NCBI RefSeq assembly: GCF_004365355.1
Contig: NZ_SODP01000001.1
Coordinates: forward strand, 1,805,473 to 1,869,472
Length of the DNA: 64,000 nucleotides
Direction of reading: 5' to 3'
Source: Kribbella pratensis
GTDB taxonomy: Bacteria; Actinomycetota; Actinomycetes; Propionibacteriales; Kribbellaceae
Shown here: piece by piece, positions 35,047-43,885 of the stretch
How the letters are laid out: every line of letters begins with the position of its first letter
How positions within the stretch are numbered: the first letter of the stretch is position 1
The notes under the pieces: generated by a model
Databases searched by the model: none
Seen by the model: the letters and a program-made list of their open reading frames with translations, nothing else
Told to the model about the DNA's origin: nothing
Position numbers and translations under genes: made by a program

Positions 35047-35370
35047 ATGCCTGCAGGATCGAGCCCGAAGCGGGAGCGGCAGTACGAGCACATCAAGGAC
35101 GGGCTGAAGAAGCGCGGTCGCAGCGAGGACGTCGCCGAGGAGATCGCTGCGCGCACGGTGAACAAGGAACGCGCGCGGTCGGGCGAGGCGAAGGAGAAGA
35201 GCCGTACGTCGACGCAGGACATCTCGTCGAGCCGGCGGGGTGGGCTGCGCTCGCACAGCGGCTCCAAGGGCCGCACCAAGGACCAGCTTTACAATGAGGC
35301 GAAGCAGAAGAACGTCAAGGGTCGCTCGAAGATGACGAAGGCCGAGCTCGCGAAGGCGGTCGGCCGCTAG
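35047..35370 (+). CDS. Small basic protein with C-terminal Rho-N/SAP-like motif
   Basis: The 107-residue protein is very Lys/Arg-rich. Residues 1-50 (SPKRERQYEHIKDGLKKRGR, VAEEIAARTVNKERARSGE) match proteins often labelled 'plasmid stabilization protein' in actinobacteria. Residues about 75-107 (TKDQLYNEAKQKNVKGRSKM) look like the Rho termination factor N-terminal fold. It probably binds nucleic acid. The label does not imply a plasmid. It is expressed from a stress-type promoter. Confidence 0.8.
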   Translation: MPAGSSPKRERQYEHIKDGLKKRGRSEDVAEEIAARTVNKERARSGEAKEKSRTSTQDISSSRRGGLRSHSGSKGRTKDQLYNEAKQKNVKGRSKMTKAELAKAVGR

Positions 35371-35385
35371 CTGGGGGAGCCAGCC

Positions 35386-37755
35386 GTGCAGCAGACCGAC
35401 AGCACGCCATTGACCGACGACGAACTACGCGGCATCGACGCTTACTGGCGCGCAGCGAACTACCTGTCCGTCGGGCAGATCTATCTACTCGCCAATCCAC
35501 TTCTCCGTGAGCCGCTGCGGCCGGAGCACATCAAGCCCCGGCTGCTCGGCCACTGGGGTACGACGCCCGGGCTGAACCTGATCTACGCGCACTTCAACCG
35601 CGTGATCAGGCAGCGTGATCGCGAGGTCCTGTTCGTCACCGGACCCGGCCACGGCGGTCCGGCGCTGGTCGCGAACACCTGGCTCGAAGGCAGCTGGACC
35701 GCGGCGTACCCGAACACCACGCAGGACGAGGTCGGCATGGGCCGGCTGTTCAAGCAGTTCTCGTTCCCGGGCGGCGTCCCGAGCCATGTCGCCGCAGACG
35801 TCCCGGGGTCGATCAACGAGGGCGGCGAACTGGGGTACTCACTCAGCCATGCGTACGGCGCTGCCGCGGACAACCCCGAACTCGTCGTGGCGTGTGTCGT
35901 CGGCGATGGCGAGGCCGAGACGGGTCCGCTGGCGGCGTCCTGGCACTCGAACAAGTTCCTGGACCCGGTGCGCGACGGCGCCGTCCTGCCGATCCTGCAT
36001 CTGAACGGCTACAAGATCGCGAACCCGGCGGTGCTGGCGCGGATCGGCGACGACGAGTTGTCCGCGCTGCTGCAGGGGTACGGCCACGAGCCGTACCTGG
36101 TCGAGGGCTCGGAACCGGCCGAGGTGCACCAGGCGCTGGCCGCGACGCTCGACCTCTGCATGGACCGGATCGACGAGATCCAGCTGGAGGCCCGCTCTGC
36201 GGCCCAGCCGCCGCCCCGACCGGCCTGGCCGATGATCGTGCTCCGTACGCCGAAGGGCTGGACGGGCCCGCAGATCGTCGACGGAGAGCCGGTCGAGAAC
36301 ACGTGGCGGGCGCATCAGGTGCCGCTGTCCGGCGTACGGACGAACGACGACCACCTGCGCCAGCTGGAATCGTGGATGCGCAGCTACCGGCCTGAGGAGT
36401 TGTTCGACGACCACGGCCGTCCGGTCGCGGCGCTCGTCGAGCTCGCGCCGGGTCCGGAGCTGAGGATGGGGTCGAACCCGCATGCCAACGGTGGGGTGCT
36501 GAGCCGCGATCTCGAGCTCCCGGCGGTCGAGGAGTACGCCGTACCGGTGAAGATCCCGGGTGCGGAGGACGGCGAGCCGACGCGGGTCTTCGGGGCGTTC
36601 CTGCGCGATGCCTTCCGGATGAATGCCGACAACCTGCGGCTGTTCGGCCCGGACGAGACCGAGTCCAACCGGCTGAGCGCCGTCTACGAGACGACCGGCA
36701 AGCAGTGGCAGGCCGAGCTGCTCGACACCGACAACCACCTGGCCCGCGACGGTCGCGTGCTGGAGATCCTCAGCGAGCACACCTGCCAGGGCTGGTTGGA
36801 GGGTTACCTGCTGACCGGTCGGCACGGGCTGTTCTCGTCGTACGAAGCGTTCGTCCACATCGTCGACTCGATGGTGAACCAGCACGCGAAGTGGCTGAAG
36901 ACGATCAACCGGCTGGAGTGGCGGCGGCCGATCCCGTCGCTGAACTACCTGCTCACCTCGCACGTCTGGCGGCAGGACCACAACGGCTTCTCGCACCAGG
37001 ACCCGGGTTTCATCGACCATGTCGTCAACAAGAAGGCCGAGGTCGTCCGCGTCTACCTGCCGCCGGACACCAACACGCTGCTGTCAACGATGGACCACTG
37101 CCTGCGGACCCGCAACTACATCAACGTCGTTGTCGCAGGCAAGCAACCGCAGCCCAACTGGCTCGACTGGGACGCGGCCGCGCTGCACTGCGCGCGGGGC
37201 GTCGGCGTCTGGGACTTCGCCAGCAACGACGAGGGCGAGCCGGATGTCGTGATGGCCTGCGCCGGCGACGTACCGACGATGGAGACGCTCGCCGCAGTCG
37301 ACCTGCTGCGCGAACACCTGCCCGACCTGCGGATCCGGGTCGTCAACATCGTCGACCTGATGCGGCTTCAGTCCGAGGGCGAGCACCCGCACGGACTGCC
37401 GGACGCCGAGTTCGACGCGCTGTTCACCACGGACAAGCCGGTGATCTTCGCGTACCACGGCTATCCCTGGCTGGTCCACCGGCTCACGTACCGCCGGCGC
37501 GGGCACGACAACCTGCACGTCCGCGGCTACATCGAGGAGGGTACGACGACCACGCCGTTCGACATGGTCGTCCGCAACAACCTCGATCGGTACCACCTGG
37601 CGATGGACGTCATCGACCGCGTGCCGTCGCTGGGCAGCCGGGCGGTGTCGACGCGGCAGTACTTCGCCGATCAGCGCGCCCGCCACCACGCGTACGTCAC
37701 GACGTACGGCGAAGATCTGCCGGAGGTCAGGGACTGGCGGTGGACACCGCGCTAG
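35386..37755 (+). CDS. xfp: Xylulose-5-phosphate/fructose-6-phosphate phosphoketolase
   Basis: A 789-residue ThDP enzyme of normal family length that cleaves xylulose-5-P or fructose-6-P to acetyl phosphate and an aldose phosphate. Motifs include [40 protein letters not shown], the ThDP-Mg motif [20 protein letters not shown], and [13 protein letters not shown] in the Pyr-like domain. The acetyl phosphate it makes could feed the same overflow branch as the pyruvate-oxidase-like enzyme. Start GTG 35386 follows GGGGGAG, 16 bases after the small basic gene. Confidence 0.93.
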   Translation: MQQTDSTPLTDDELRGIDAYWRAANYLSVGQIYLLANPLLREPLRPEHIKPRLLGHWGTTPGLNLIYAHFNRVIRQRDREVLFVTGPGHGGPALVANTWLEGSWTAAYPNTTQDEVGMGRLFKQFSFPGGVPSHVAADVPGSINEGGELGYSLSHAYGAAADNPELVVACVVGDGEAETGPLAASWHSNKFLDPVRDGAVLPILHLNGYKIANPAVLARIGDDELSALLQGYGHEPYLVEGSEPAEVHQALAATLDLCMDRIDEIQLEARSAAQPPPRPAWPMIVLRTPKGWTGPQIVDGEPVENTWRAHQVPLSGVRTNDDHLRQLESWMRSYRPEELFDDHGRPVAALVELAPGPELRMGSNPHANGGVLSRDLELPAVEEYAVPVKIPGAEDGEPTRVFGAFLRDAFRMNADNLRLFGPDETESNRLSAVYETTGKQWQAELLDTDNHLARDGRVLEILSEHTCQGWLEGYLLTGRHGLFSSYEAFVHIVDSMVNQHAKWLKTINRLEWRRPIPSLNYLLTSHVWRQDHNGFSHQDPGFIDHVVNKKAEVVRVYLPPDTNTLLSTMDHCLRTRNYINVVVAGKQPQPNWLDWDAAALHCARGVGVWDFASNDEGEPDVVMACAGDVPTMETLAAVDLLREHLPDLRIRVVNIVDLMRLQSEGEHPHGLPDAEFDALFTTDKPVIFAYHGYPWLVHRLTYRRRGHDNLHVRGYIEEGTTTTPFDMVVRNNLDRYHLAMDVIDRVPSLGSRAVSTRQYFADQRARHHAYVTTYGEDLPEVRDWRWTPR

Positions 37756-37791
37756 GACACGAGGCTAGGACACGAGGCAAGGACACTGCGC
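37753..37791. repeat. 13-bp tandem repeat containing a stop codon
   Basis: TAGGACACGAGGC occurs twice in tandem (37753-37765, 37766-37778) followed by a diverged third copy (37779-37791). The first unit begins with the phosphoketolase TAG, and the UDG stop starts at the end of the third. Confidence 0.7.
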
Positions 37792-38408
37792 TAGCCGAGG
37801 AGCGCGACCGCGGCGCGGAGGTCGTCGACGAACAGACCGAGATCGCGAGTGAAGTCCTGCGAGCGGACCACCGCTGACGGGTGGACGGTCGCGATCGCGG
37901 CGGTGCCGTCGGGGAGCTCGACCTTCTCGCCGCGGTGCTGCGTCACCCTGAAGCTCGGGCCGATCAACGAGCGTGCGGCGACGGCACCCATGATCACGAC
38001 CAGCGCGGGCTTCACGATCTCGAGTTCACGCGCGAGCCATGGGTGGCACGCGGTGACGTGCCCGGCGGACGGAGTCTTGTGGATCCGCCGCTTACCGTCG
38101 CGTTCGAACCGGAAGTGCTTGACCGCGTTGGTCAGGTAGATCTCCGACCGGTCGATGCCCGCTTCCGCCAGCGCCCGGTCGAGCAGCCGCCCGGCCGGGC
38201 CGACGAAGACGTGGCCTTCCTTGTCCTCGTGATCACCGGGCGTCTCGCCGACAACCATCATCCGAGCCCGGACCGGCCCTTCGCCCGGGACGGCCTGCTC
38301 GGCGTCCTCCCACAGGTCGCATCCGCGGCAGTTCCCGAGGGTCGCACGCACTTTCCGCATGCCGCCGTCATGCGGCACCCATTCCTCCGCCCCGGCGTAC
38401 GTCGTCAT
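37791..38408 (-). CDS. udgX: UdgX-type uracil-DNA glycosylase
   Basis: The 205-residue protein has the family 4-related core (VVGETPGDHEDKEGHVFVGP and TVHPSAVVRS) and the UdgX-specific KRRIHKTPS loop. His110 in that loop corresponds to the residue by which M. smegmatis UdgX forms a covalent bond to uracil-containing DNA. Cys27, Cys30 and Cys121 are candidate Fe-S ligands. The GEQPG motif of known UdgX is GETPG here. It would mark or trap uracil sites in DNA. It lies downstream of the VKOR gene and may have its own near-leaderless promoter. Confidence 0.85.
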   Translation of the reverse strand: MTTYAGAEEWVPHDGGMRKVRATLGNCRGCDLWEDAEQAVPGEGPVRARMMVVGETPGDHEDKEGHVFVGPAGRLLDRALAEAGIDRSEIYLTNAVKHFRFERDGKRRIHKTPSAGHVTACHPWLARELEIVKPALVVIMGAVAARSLIGPSFRVTQHRGEKVELPDGTAAIATVHPSAVVRSQDFTRDLGLFVDDLRAAVALLG

Positions 38409-38417
38409 CCTGCACCG

Positions 38418-38423
38418 GTACCC
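38418..38423 (-). promoter_or_regulatory. GGGTAC element before udgX
   Basis: On the minus strand GGGTAC ends nine bases before the udgX ATG. A start point six or seven bases beyond the -10 would give an almost leaderless mRNA. No convincing -35 is seen, so this may be chance. Confidence 0.3.
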
Positions 38424-38437
38424 GGGACGGCGCTAAT

Positions 38438-38908
38438 TCATGACGCCGGCGGGATCAGGGCCTGCCGGATGATGACCAGTGCGAACAGGATGAGCGTCAG
38501 GCCGTGGACCACCGTGCACCACAAGCAGATGGCGTTGATCTGGAACAGCTCCGCCCAGATCAGGTAGCAGATGAACACGACCCCGACGAGCACGGCGGCC
38601 AGGCGCAGCCGGCCCGGCCACGGCGACGACGTACGCCAGAGCGGCGGCACCGACAGGGCCGTCATGCCGACGAAGAAGCCGAGGCCGAGCAGGGCGACGG
38701 GGATGCCGAACACCTTCGAGTACTGGCTGCTGGTGACCTTCGCGCAGTTCACCACACCGGTGTCCGGGCACGCGAGCGTCGTACCGGCTGTGAAGTGTTC
38801 ATAGGTCAGGTAGCCGGCGACCGCCAGGCCGGCGATCGACACCACCAAAGTGGCCCATGGGATCCAGCCCAGGGACGTCTGGGAGGACCGCTGTGCTGTG
38901 TCGCTCAC
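38438..38908 (-). CDS. Vitamin K epoxide reductase (VKOR) family protein
   Basis: A 156-residue protein with four predicted transmembrane helices. Two cysteine pairs are present: the loop cysteines Cys47 and Cys55 (LACPDTGVVNCAKV) and the active-site CLWC (Cys128, Cys131). VKORs reoxidise periplasmic disulfide oxidases using quinone. GTG 38908 starts two bases after the DUF929 stop, so it is coupled to that thioredoxin-like gene. Confidence 0.9.
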   Translation of the reverse strand: MSDTAQRSSQTSLGWIPWATLVVSIAGLAVAGYLTYEHFTAGTTLACPDTGVVNCAKVTSSQYSKVFGIPVALLGLGFFVGMTALSVPPLWRTSSPWPGRLRLAAVLVGVVFICYLIWAELFQINAICLWCTVVHGLTLILFALVIIRQALIPPAS

Positions 38909-38910
38909 GG

Positions 38911-39819
38911 TCAGCTGTTCCCACTGCCGAGCTTCGAGGCCGCCGCGGTGACGGCAGAGCTGGTGCACACGTTGGCCGGCTGGTTGTTGGTGATCTTGCA
39001 GATCGCCGCCGTGTACACGTTGGCCGACGCGATGACGGCCTTGGCGATGTCGTTGTTCGGGTCCTTCAGCGCGTCCGCGACCTGCGCCTGGGTCTTTCCG
39101 GCCAGCAACTGCGGGCTGTATGTCGCGCCGGACGACACGAACTTGCCGCCGATGTCGATGAACGGGATCGACCCTTCACTCGAGACGTACGGCGGTTTGT
39201 TGTACGTCTCGAACGTCTTCTCGTCATCGGGAGCCGGGGTGTCCAGCGGCTTGTACCCGTTCCCCGCCTGCTCGTTGGTCGTCGTCTCGACGCCGGTGAA
39301 CGCGAGGTACTGACTTGTGAACGTCGCGCCGTGGAACGAAAGCGTCGGCGTGTTCGGGAACTCGTCCGCGGACGCCGAGTGCGTCGTACCGAGGTTGCTG
39401 AACGTCCCGAACCGCGACAGCGCGACCGTCACCGGCCAGCGCTCGGCCGCGCAGAACGGGCAGAACTCGGCGCCGATGTAGAGCACCTTCGGCTTGCCGT
39501 TCGCCGTCAGCGCCGGCGCGGTGATCGCGGACGGCACCGCCTTCACACCCTCCGTGCCGACGGTCGAGAACGTCGACTCCGGGATCGAGGAGAGCGCGGT
39601 GATGAGGGCCGCGTCGGCCGCGCCGGAAGGACCGGTCGCCGTCTTCTTGCCGCCGCCGACCAGCCGGATCGTCACCAGCCCGCCGACGATCACGATGACC
39701 AGGACGACCGCACCCACCGCGAGCAGAAGGCGTCGCCGTCGCTCCGCCGCCTGCTGGGCGGCGAGCTGCGCTGCGATCCGCTCCCGGGCCGCAGCCTTCT
39801 GTTCGACACGCCTTGCCAT
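38911..39819 (-). CDS. DUF929 membrane-anchored thioredoxin-like protein
   Basis: A 302-residue protein with a basic cytosolic N-terminus, one transmembrane helix (about 30-53), and an extracytoplasmic domain with a redox CPFC motif at 120-123 ([19 protein letters not shown]). It is the probable dithiol partner of the VKOR encoded immediately downstream, together forming an oxidative protein-folding pair outside the membrane. Start ATG 39819 ([15 protein letters not shown]) is preferred over a 7-residue-longer frame. Confidence 0.85.
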   Translation of the reverse strand: MARRVEQKAAARERIAAQLAAQQAAERRRRLLLAVGAVVLVIVIVGGLVTIRLVGGGKKTATGPSGAADAALITALSSIPESTFSTVGTEGVKAVPSAITAPALTANGKPKVLYIGAEFCPFCAAERWPVTVALSRFGTFSNLGTTHSASADEFPNTPTLSFHGATFTSQYLAFTGVETTTNEQAGNGYKPLDTPAPDDEKTFETYNKPPYVSSEGSIPFIDIGGKFVSSGATYSPQLLAGKTQAQVADALKDPNNDIAKAVIASANVYTAAICKITNNQPANVCTSSAVTAAASKLGSGNS

Positions 39820-39918
39820 GACTCTCCTCTGATCGCGCACGGGCTCCTGAAAGACAACTATCCATAGGTCCCGGAAGTTCCTGTCCTTCTGTCACCGCGA
39901 GATTACAGATCGCGAGCG

Positions 39919-41357
39919 CTACGGCAGGTAGCAGGTCAGGCTCTGAGGAGTCAGGCCGGCATCGGAGCGCCCGCCAACGTGCTGGTCCGGCCTCACCAGT
40001 AAAGCCCCATCCGCCAACAGACCGGCCCACTCCATGCCGCCGAGGTGGTGGACCCGGACCTTGTCTCCGAAATCCGGCGCGTCCGGCCCGGCGAGGACGA
40101 CGTACTCCGGCCCGCAGAGATCGAGCGTGGACCGGCCATCGGGCAGCTCGACGTGGGGCAGGCGCGTACCTATCTGCCCGGTCAGCGCATCGACGTACCC
40201 GTCGTCCGCGTAGCTGTAGCGCATCATGATCGCGCCGGTGTCGATCTGCTGCGCAACGTCGGCGGCGTTGCTCGGGGTCTCGATGCCATAGCGCGCGAAG
40301 AAGTCGGTGCGGAGGCGGGCCTGCTGTGCAGCGAGTACGGCGCGCGGCCGTCGCTCGGTCTCGTAGGTGTCCAGCAGGTCCGGTGCGGCCTGTCCGTTCA
40401 GCACCATCGCGAGCTTCCACGCCAAGTTGTGTACGTCGGCGATGCCCGTGTTCGCGCCGTACCCACCCCACGGCGCGTGCTGGTGCGCGGCGTCGCCCGC
40501 GAGGAAGACGCGGCCGCGGCGGTACTCGTCGGCGACGTGGACCCGCGTGTCCCAGGTGCTGCTGGCAAGGATCTCGACGTCGATATCGTCCTTGCCGATC
40601 GCGGCGTGGATCTGCTCGAGCACGTTGTCCGGGGGAGTGTCGTCGTACTCGAGGTGGAACGACCATTCGTCGGTGTTGTTCTTCGCGAGGATCATGCCGC
40701 GGACGACCTCGTTGGCGATGTCGCACTGGCTGAACGTGCGTCCGGTGACGAGCTCGGTCAGTCGGCCCGCGCGAACGCGTTCAGGTACTTGTGTGTCGGC
40801 GGCAACGTCCAACCGGTGATGCCGAGCTGGGTCCGGATCTGGCTGCCGGTCCCGTCGGCGGCGAGCAGGTAGTCGGCCTCGATCTCGTCACCCCCGATCG
40901 TCGCCGTCACCCCGTCCGACCCGGTGCTGAACTCGGTGAGCTCCGTGCCGAAGTGCAGCTCACCGCCGCGTTCGCGCGCGATGGCGGCCAGCACCGGCTC
41001 CAGCAGCACCTGCGGGCAGAAGCAGAAGTTGGACGGGCTGGGATCGAGGCCGAGGCCGAGCTTGTGGAGGTTCTTGAGGTCCAGTGCCTCGGAGTCGATC
41101 AGGTTCCGGCCGTGGCGGGCGCCGCCGAACGCTCCGGCTTTCAACGCCGTTGCGGCGACTTCCTGGACCCGATCCTCGATGCCGAGCTGCCGGAACATCT
41201 CGACGGTGCGGACGTGCACTCCCCGCGATCTCGGCAGCACCGAGGCGCCCGTACGGCGTTCCACCAGGACGAAATCCACCTCGTGGTACTGCAACAAGAG
41301 TGCTGCCGACAGGCCGACGAGCCCGCCTCCGACGATCAGCACCGGCGTCCGCGTCAT
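39919..41357 (-). pseudogene. FAD-dependent monooxygenase split by a one-base frameshift
   Basis: Two adjacent frames encode one PheA/TfdB-type flavin hydroxylase. The 5' part (41357 to a TGA at 40760-40758) has the FAD motif VGGGLVGLSAALLL and YLLAADGTGS. The 3' part (frame to 39919) has TFSQCDIANEVVRG and VFLAGDAAHQHAPWGG. The expected join ARAD-LTELV needs one extra C near 40760; the sequence reads GCCGACTGACC. Restored, the protein would be 479 residues, a normal length. It is either a recent pseudogene or a sequencing error. It diverges from a TetR gene with operator-like repeats between. Confidence 0.82.
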
Positions 41358-41384
41358 GATGTTCTCCTACACTCGGATCTAAAA

Positions 41385-41418
41385 TTACACTCGACTATAA
41401 AGTTATAGCGCGATGTAA
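41385..41418. promoter_or_regulatory. Nested palindromes, probable TetR operator
   Basis: CTATAA-AG-TTATAG (41395-41408) is a perfect palindrome. It is flanked by TTACA (41385-41389) and TGTAA (41414-41418). TACACTCG occurs twice, 18 bases apart, just to the left. The site lies between the flavin monooxygenase and the TetR gene. Confidence 0.6.
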
Positions 41419-41443
41419 GCTGGCGTCGCAAGGAGGTGCCGCA

Positions 41444-42046
41444 ATGGGTGGCTTGCGGGAACGCAAGAAGGCGGAGACCCGCGCGCGGATCGCGGACGTC
41501 GCGTTACGGCTGTTCGCCGAGCGCGGCTTCGACCAGACCACGGTCGCAGAGGTCGCCGCGGCGGCGGACGTGTCGGTCAAGACGGTCTTCAACTATTACC
41601 CGGCCAAGGAGGACCTGTTCTTCGATCGTGCCGAGGAGATCGAGCAGAGCTGGCTGGAGGCGGTCGCCGATCGGCAAGAAGGAGAGAGCCTGCTCGCGGG
41701 TCTGCGGCGCCGGTCGTTGGGGCGGTTCGCCGACCATCCGAACGGACCGTCGACGCACTTCCGTCGGGTGCTGGCCGGTAGCCCGTTGTTGCAGGCCAAG
41801 GGCCAGCAGATGTGGGCCTGGCATGAGGATGCGGTCGCCGCAGCTCTGGCCGAGGAGGTGGATGAGCTGACCGCGCGGATCCTGGCCCATCAGGTCTTCA
41901 ACATCCACCCGCTTGCTCTCCGCATGGTCGAGCGATGGACCGAGGAGGGGCTCGAGGCCGACGAGATCCGGGAGCGTGTGCTCGCGTTGGTCAATCGTGC
42001 CTTCGACCTGCTCGACCGTAGCGTGGGTGTCGGTGGGGCCGTTTAG
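41444..42046 (+). CDS. TetR family transcriptional regulator
   Basis: A 200-residue repressor with an N-terminal helix-turn-helix (TVAEVAAAADVSVKTVFNYYPAKEDLF) and a variable ligand-binding C-terminal domain. AAGGAGGT precedes ATG 41444. It diverges from the flavin monooxygenase, the classic arrangement for local control. The second CGATGTAA site before the diiron oxygenase suggests it may control that operon too. Confidence 0.88.
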   Translation: MGGLRERKKAETRARIADVALRLFAERGFDQTTVAEVAAAADVSVKTVFNYYPAKEDLFFDRAEEIEQSWLEAVADRQEGESLLAGLRRRSLGRFADHPNGPSTHFRRVLAGSPLLQAKGQQMWAWHEDAVAAALAEEVDELTARILAHQVFNIHPLALRMVERWTEEGLEADEIRERVLALVNRAFDLLDRSVGVGGAV

Positions 42047-42056
42047 GGTTCGCGCC

Positions 42057-42683
42057 ATGGATTGGAAGACGTGGCATGAGCGGTACGACGACCCTGAGTC
42101 CGGGCTGTCGCGCCGGCTCGCGGCCGTGAAGGAACAGGTTCGGGGGGCGCTTGACCGGGCTCCCGCTGGTCCGGTGCCGGTGGTGAGCCTGTGCGCCGGT
42201 CAAGGCAGGGATCTGCTCGAGGTGTTGGCGGACCATCCGCGTCGGGCGGATGTGCAGGCGAGACTCGTCGAGCTTGATCCTGGGCTGGCCGCCTCCGCAC
42301 GGGAGCGGGCCGTGGCATTCGGCCAGGTGGAGGTCGTCACCGGTGACGCGTCGCTGACCGATCAATATGTCGGTCTCGTGCCGGCGGAGCTTGTCCTGCT
42401 GTGCGGGATCTTCGGCAACATCAGCTCCGAGGACATCCGGCGGACCGTCGACGCGAGTCCGCAGCTGTGCCGTACGGGCGGAACGGTGATCTGGACCCGC
42501 CATCGGGAGGATCCGGATCTGGCCCCGTCGATCTGTGACTGGTTCGAGGCGCGCGGCTTCGAACGTGTCTGGCTGTCCGACCGCGACGCCGGGTTCGGCG
42601 TGGGCGTGCACCGCTTCACCGGCGTACCTGAGCCGTTGATCACCGGGCAGAGCCTTTTCAGCTTCGTTTCGGGCGCAGTATGA
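42057..42683 (+). CDS. Class I SAM methyltransferase-like protein
   Basis: The 208-residue protein has a SAM-type glycine motif VVSLCAGQGRDLLEVL and the acidic strand-2 motif RLVELDPGLAASAR. Motif IV is LVLLCGIFGNISSEDI, with no DPPY. It starts 10 bases after the TetR stop. It may be part of the oxygenase module or simply adjacent. It overlaps the convergent MFS gene by 26 bases. Confidence 0.8.
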   Translation: MDWKTWHERYDDPESGLSRRLAAVKEQVRGALDRAPAGPVPVVSLCAGQGRDLLEVLADHPRRADVQARLVELDPGLAASARERAVAFGQVEVVTGDASLTDQYVGLVPAELVLLCGIFGNISSEDIRRTVDASPQLCRTGGTVIWTRHREDPDLAPSICDWFEARGFERVWLSDRDAGFGVGVHRFTGVPEPLITGQSLFSFVSGAV

Positions 42684-43791
42684 CGAGACCCACGAGCAGC
42701 AGGACGGCGAGCGCGAGGTAGCCGACGTCCAGCACAGCGATGGTCGCGACCGCGGCGACGAACAGCGGCCCGCCCGCGTCACCGAGCTCGCGACCGAGCT
42801 CGGCTGTCCCCATGGTTTGCCCGAGTCGCTCGGGCGGAGTGCTCGCGGCCAGCGCGGCGAACCCGAGCGGCGTGATCACACCTGTGCCCGCACCGATCAG
42901 TGCGGCTGCGATGAGCAGGAACGCGACGCCAGGTAGAGCAGCACAGCCGAAGCCGAGGGCGGCCAGGCCCAGGCCGATCGAGATCCCGGTCCGTGTCGTC
43001 AGCCGCCCGGCGTCGAGCGCCCGGCCGGTCCGGGGCTGCACGATCGCGGCCGTTGCCGCCAGCAACGAAACCGCCGCTCCGGTGGCAATCGTGCCGAGTC
43101 CGTCGGAGGCGCCTGTGACCGGCAGGAACCCGACGCCCACCGACAACGCGGCCGTCGCGGCCGCCAGCGCCATGGTCGGACGGAGAAACGCCGGGTCCGT
43201 GATCCGCCGCGCGAGATCGAGCACGGTCTGCCGCGTCCGTGGCAACGGAGGCACGACAGGTACGGCGGCCAACGCCCACACCGCCACGCTCGCCGCAAGC
43301 ACGGTCATCACACCGAACAGCAGCCGGAATCCGCCCAGCCACACCAATCCGCCTCCGAGCAACGGCCCAGCGGTGTAACCGATGCTCTTGTAGAACCCAT
43401 AGCTACCGAACGCGCGCCCGTGCTTGCTCGCCGGGTTCAAGCGTGCGACGAGCGTCGAGGCGGCCGGTGAGAAGGCCGAGGCGGCGGCTCCCTGGCCGAG
43501 CCGGGCGACCCACAGCCAGCCGGGGCTGTCGACCAGTACATAGGTGCCTGAGGCGACGGCGAACCCGACCAGCCCGAGCAGCAGGACCGGGCGGGCGCCG
43601 ATGCGATCCGCGATCGTCCCGAACACCGGCTTCAGCAGCACCTCGGCTCCGTCGTACAGCGCCAGCAGGATGCCGAGCGTGAGCAGCGAGGTGACGGCAT
43701 CGGCCGACGATGCGCCGAGGTTCGCCGCCACCGCGTGGGCGCCGAACGCCGTCGTAAAGCCCGCCGCGTACAGCGGCCACATCCGCACCAC
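42658..43791 (-). CDS. MFS transporter, drug-efflux type
   Basis: A 377-residue protein with about 11-12 hydrophobic helices. It has the MFS motif A-like loop (FGTIADRIGARPVLLLG) after helix 2 and GQGAASAFSPAASTLVARLN in helix 4-5. Possible starts are GTG 43791 and ATG 43782. It diverges from the diiron oxygenase gene, sharing the TTACAT-N5-ATGTAA operator region, and may export the product or a toxic substrate of the oxygenases. Confidence 0.85.
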   Translation of the reverse strand: MVRMWPLYAAGFTTAFGAHAVAANLGASSADAVTSLLTLGILLALYDGAEVLLKPVFGTIADRIGARPVLLLGLVGFAVASGTYVLVDSPGWLWVARLGQGAAASAFSPAASTLVARLNPASKHGRAFGSYGFYKSIGYTAGPLLGGGLVWLGGFRLLFGVMTVLAASVAVWALAAVPVVPPLPRTRQTVLDLARRITDPAFLRPTMALAAATAALSVGVGFLPVTGASDGLGTIATGAAVSLLAATAAIVQPRTGRALDAGRLTTRTGISIGLGLAALGFGCAALPGVAFLLIAAALIGAGTGVITPLGFAALAASTPPERLGQTMGTAELGRELGDAGGPLFVAAVATIAVLDVGYLALAVLLLVGLVILRPKRS

Positions 43792-43846
43792 AAAGCCCGA
43801 GGGTATCCGGGTCGACGGCTTGCCGGATGGTGCGACAGCAGTTATG

Positions 43847-43863
43847 TTACATGGACGATGTAA
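43847..43863. promoter_or_regulatory. Inverted repeat operator TTACAT-N5-ATGTAA
   Basis: A perfect 6-bp-arm inverted repeat with a 5-base spacer lies between the divergent MFS and diiron oxygenase genes. It shares CGATGTAA with the repeat at 41411-41418 next to the TetR gene. Confidence 0.6.
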
Positions 43864-43885
43864 TATCGCATCGGAGGTGTGTGGG

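Noticed and set aside
40755..40765. Programmed ribosomal frameshift in the flavin monooxygenase
   Set aside because: There is no slippery run or following pseudoknot-like stem, and this family is not known for recoding; a deletion or sequencing error is simpler.
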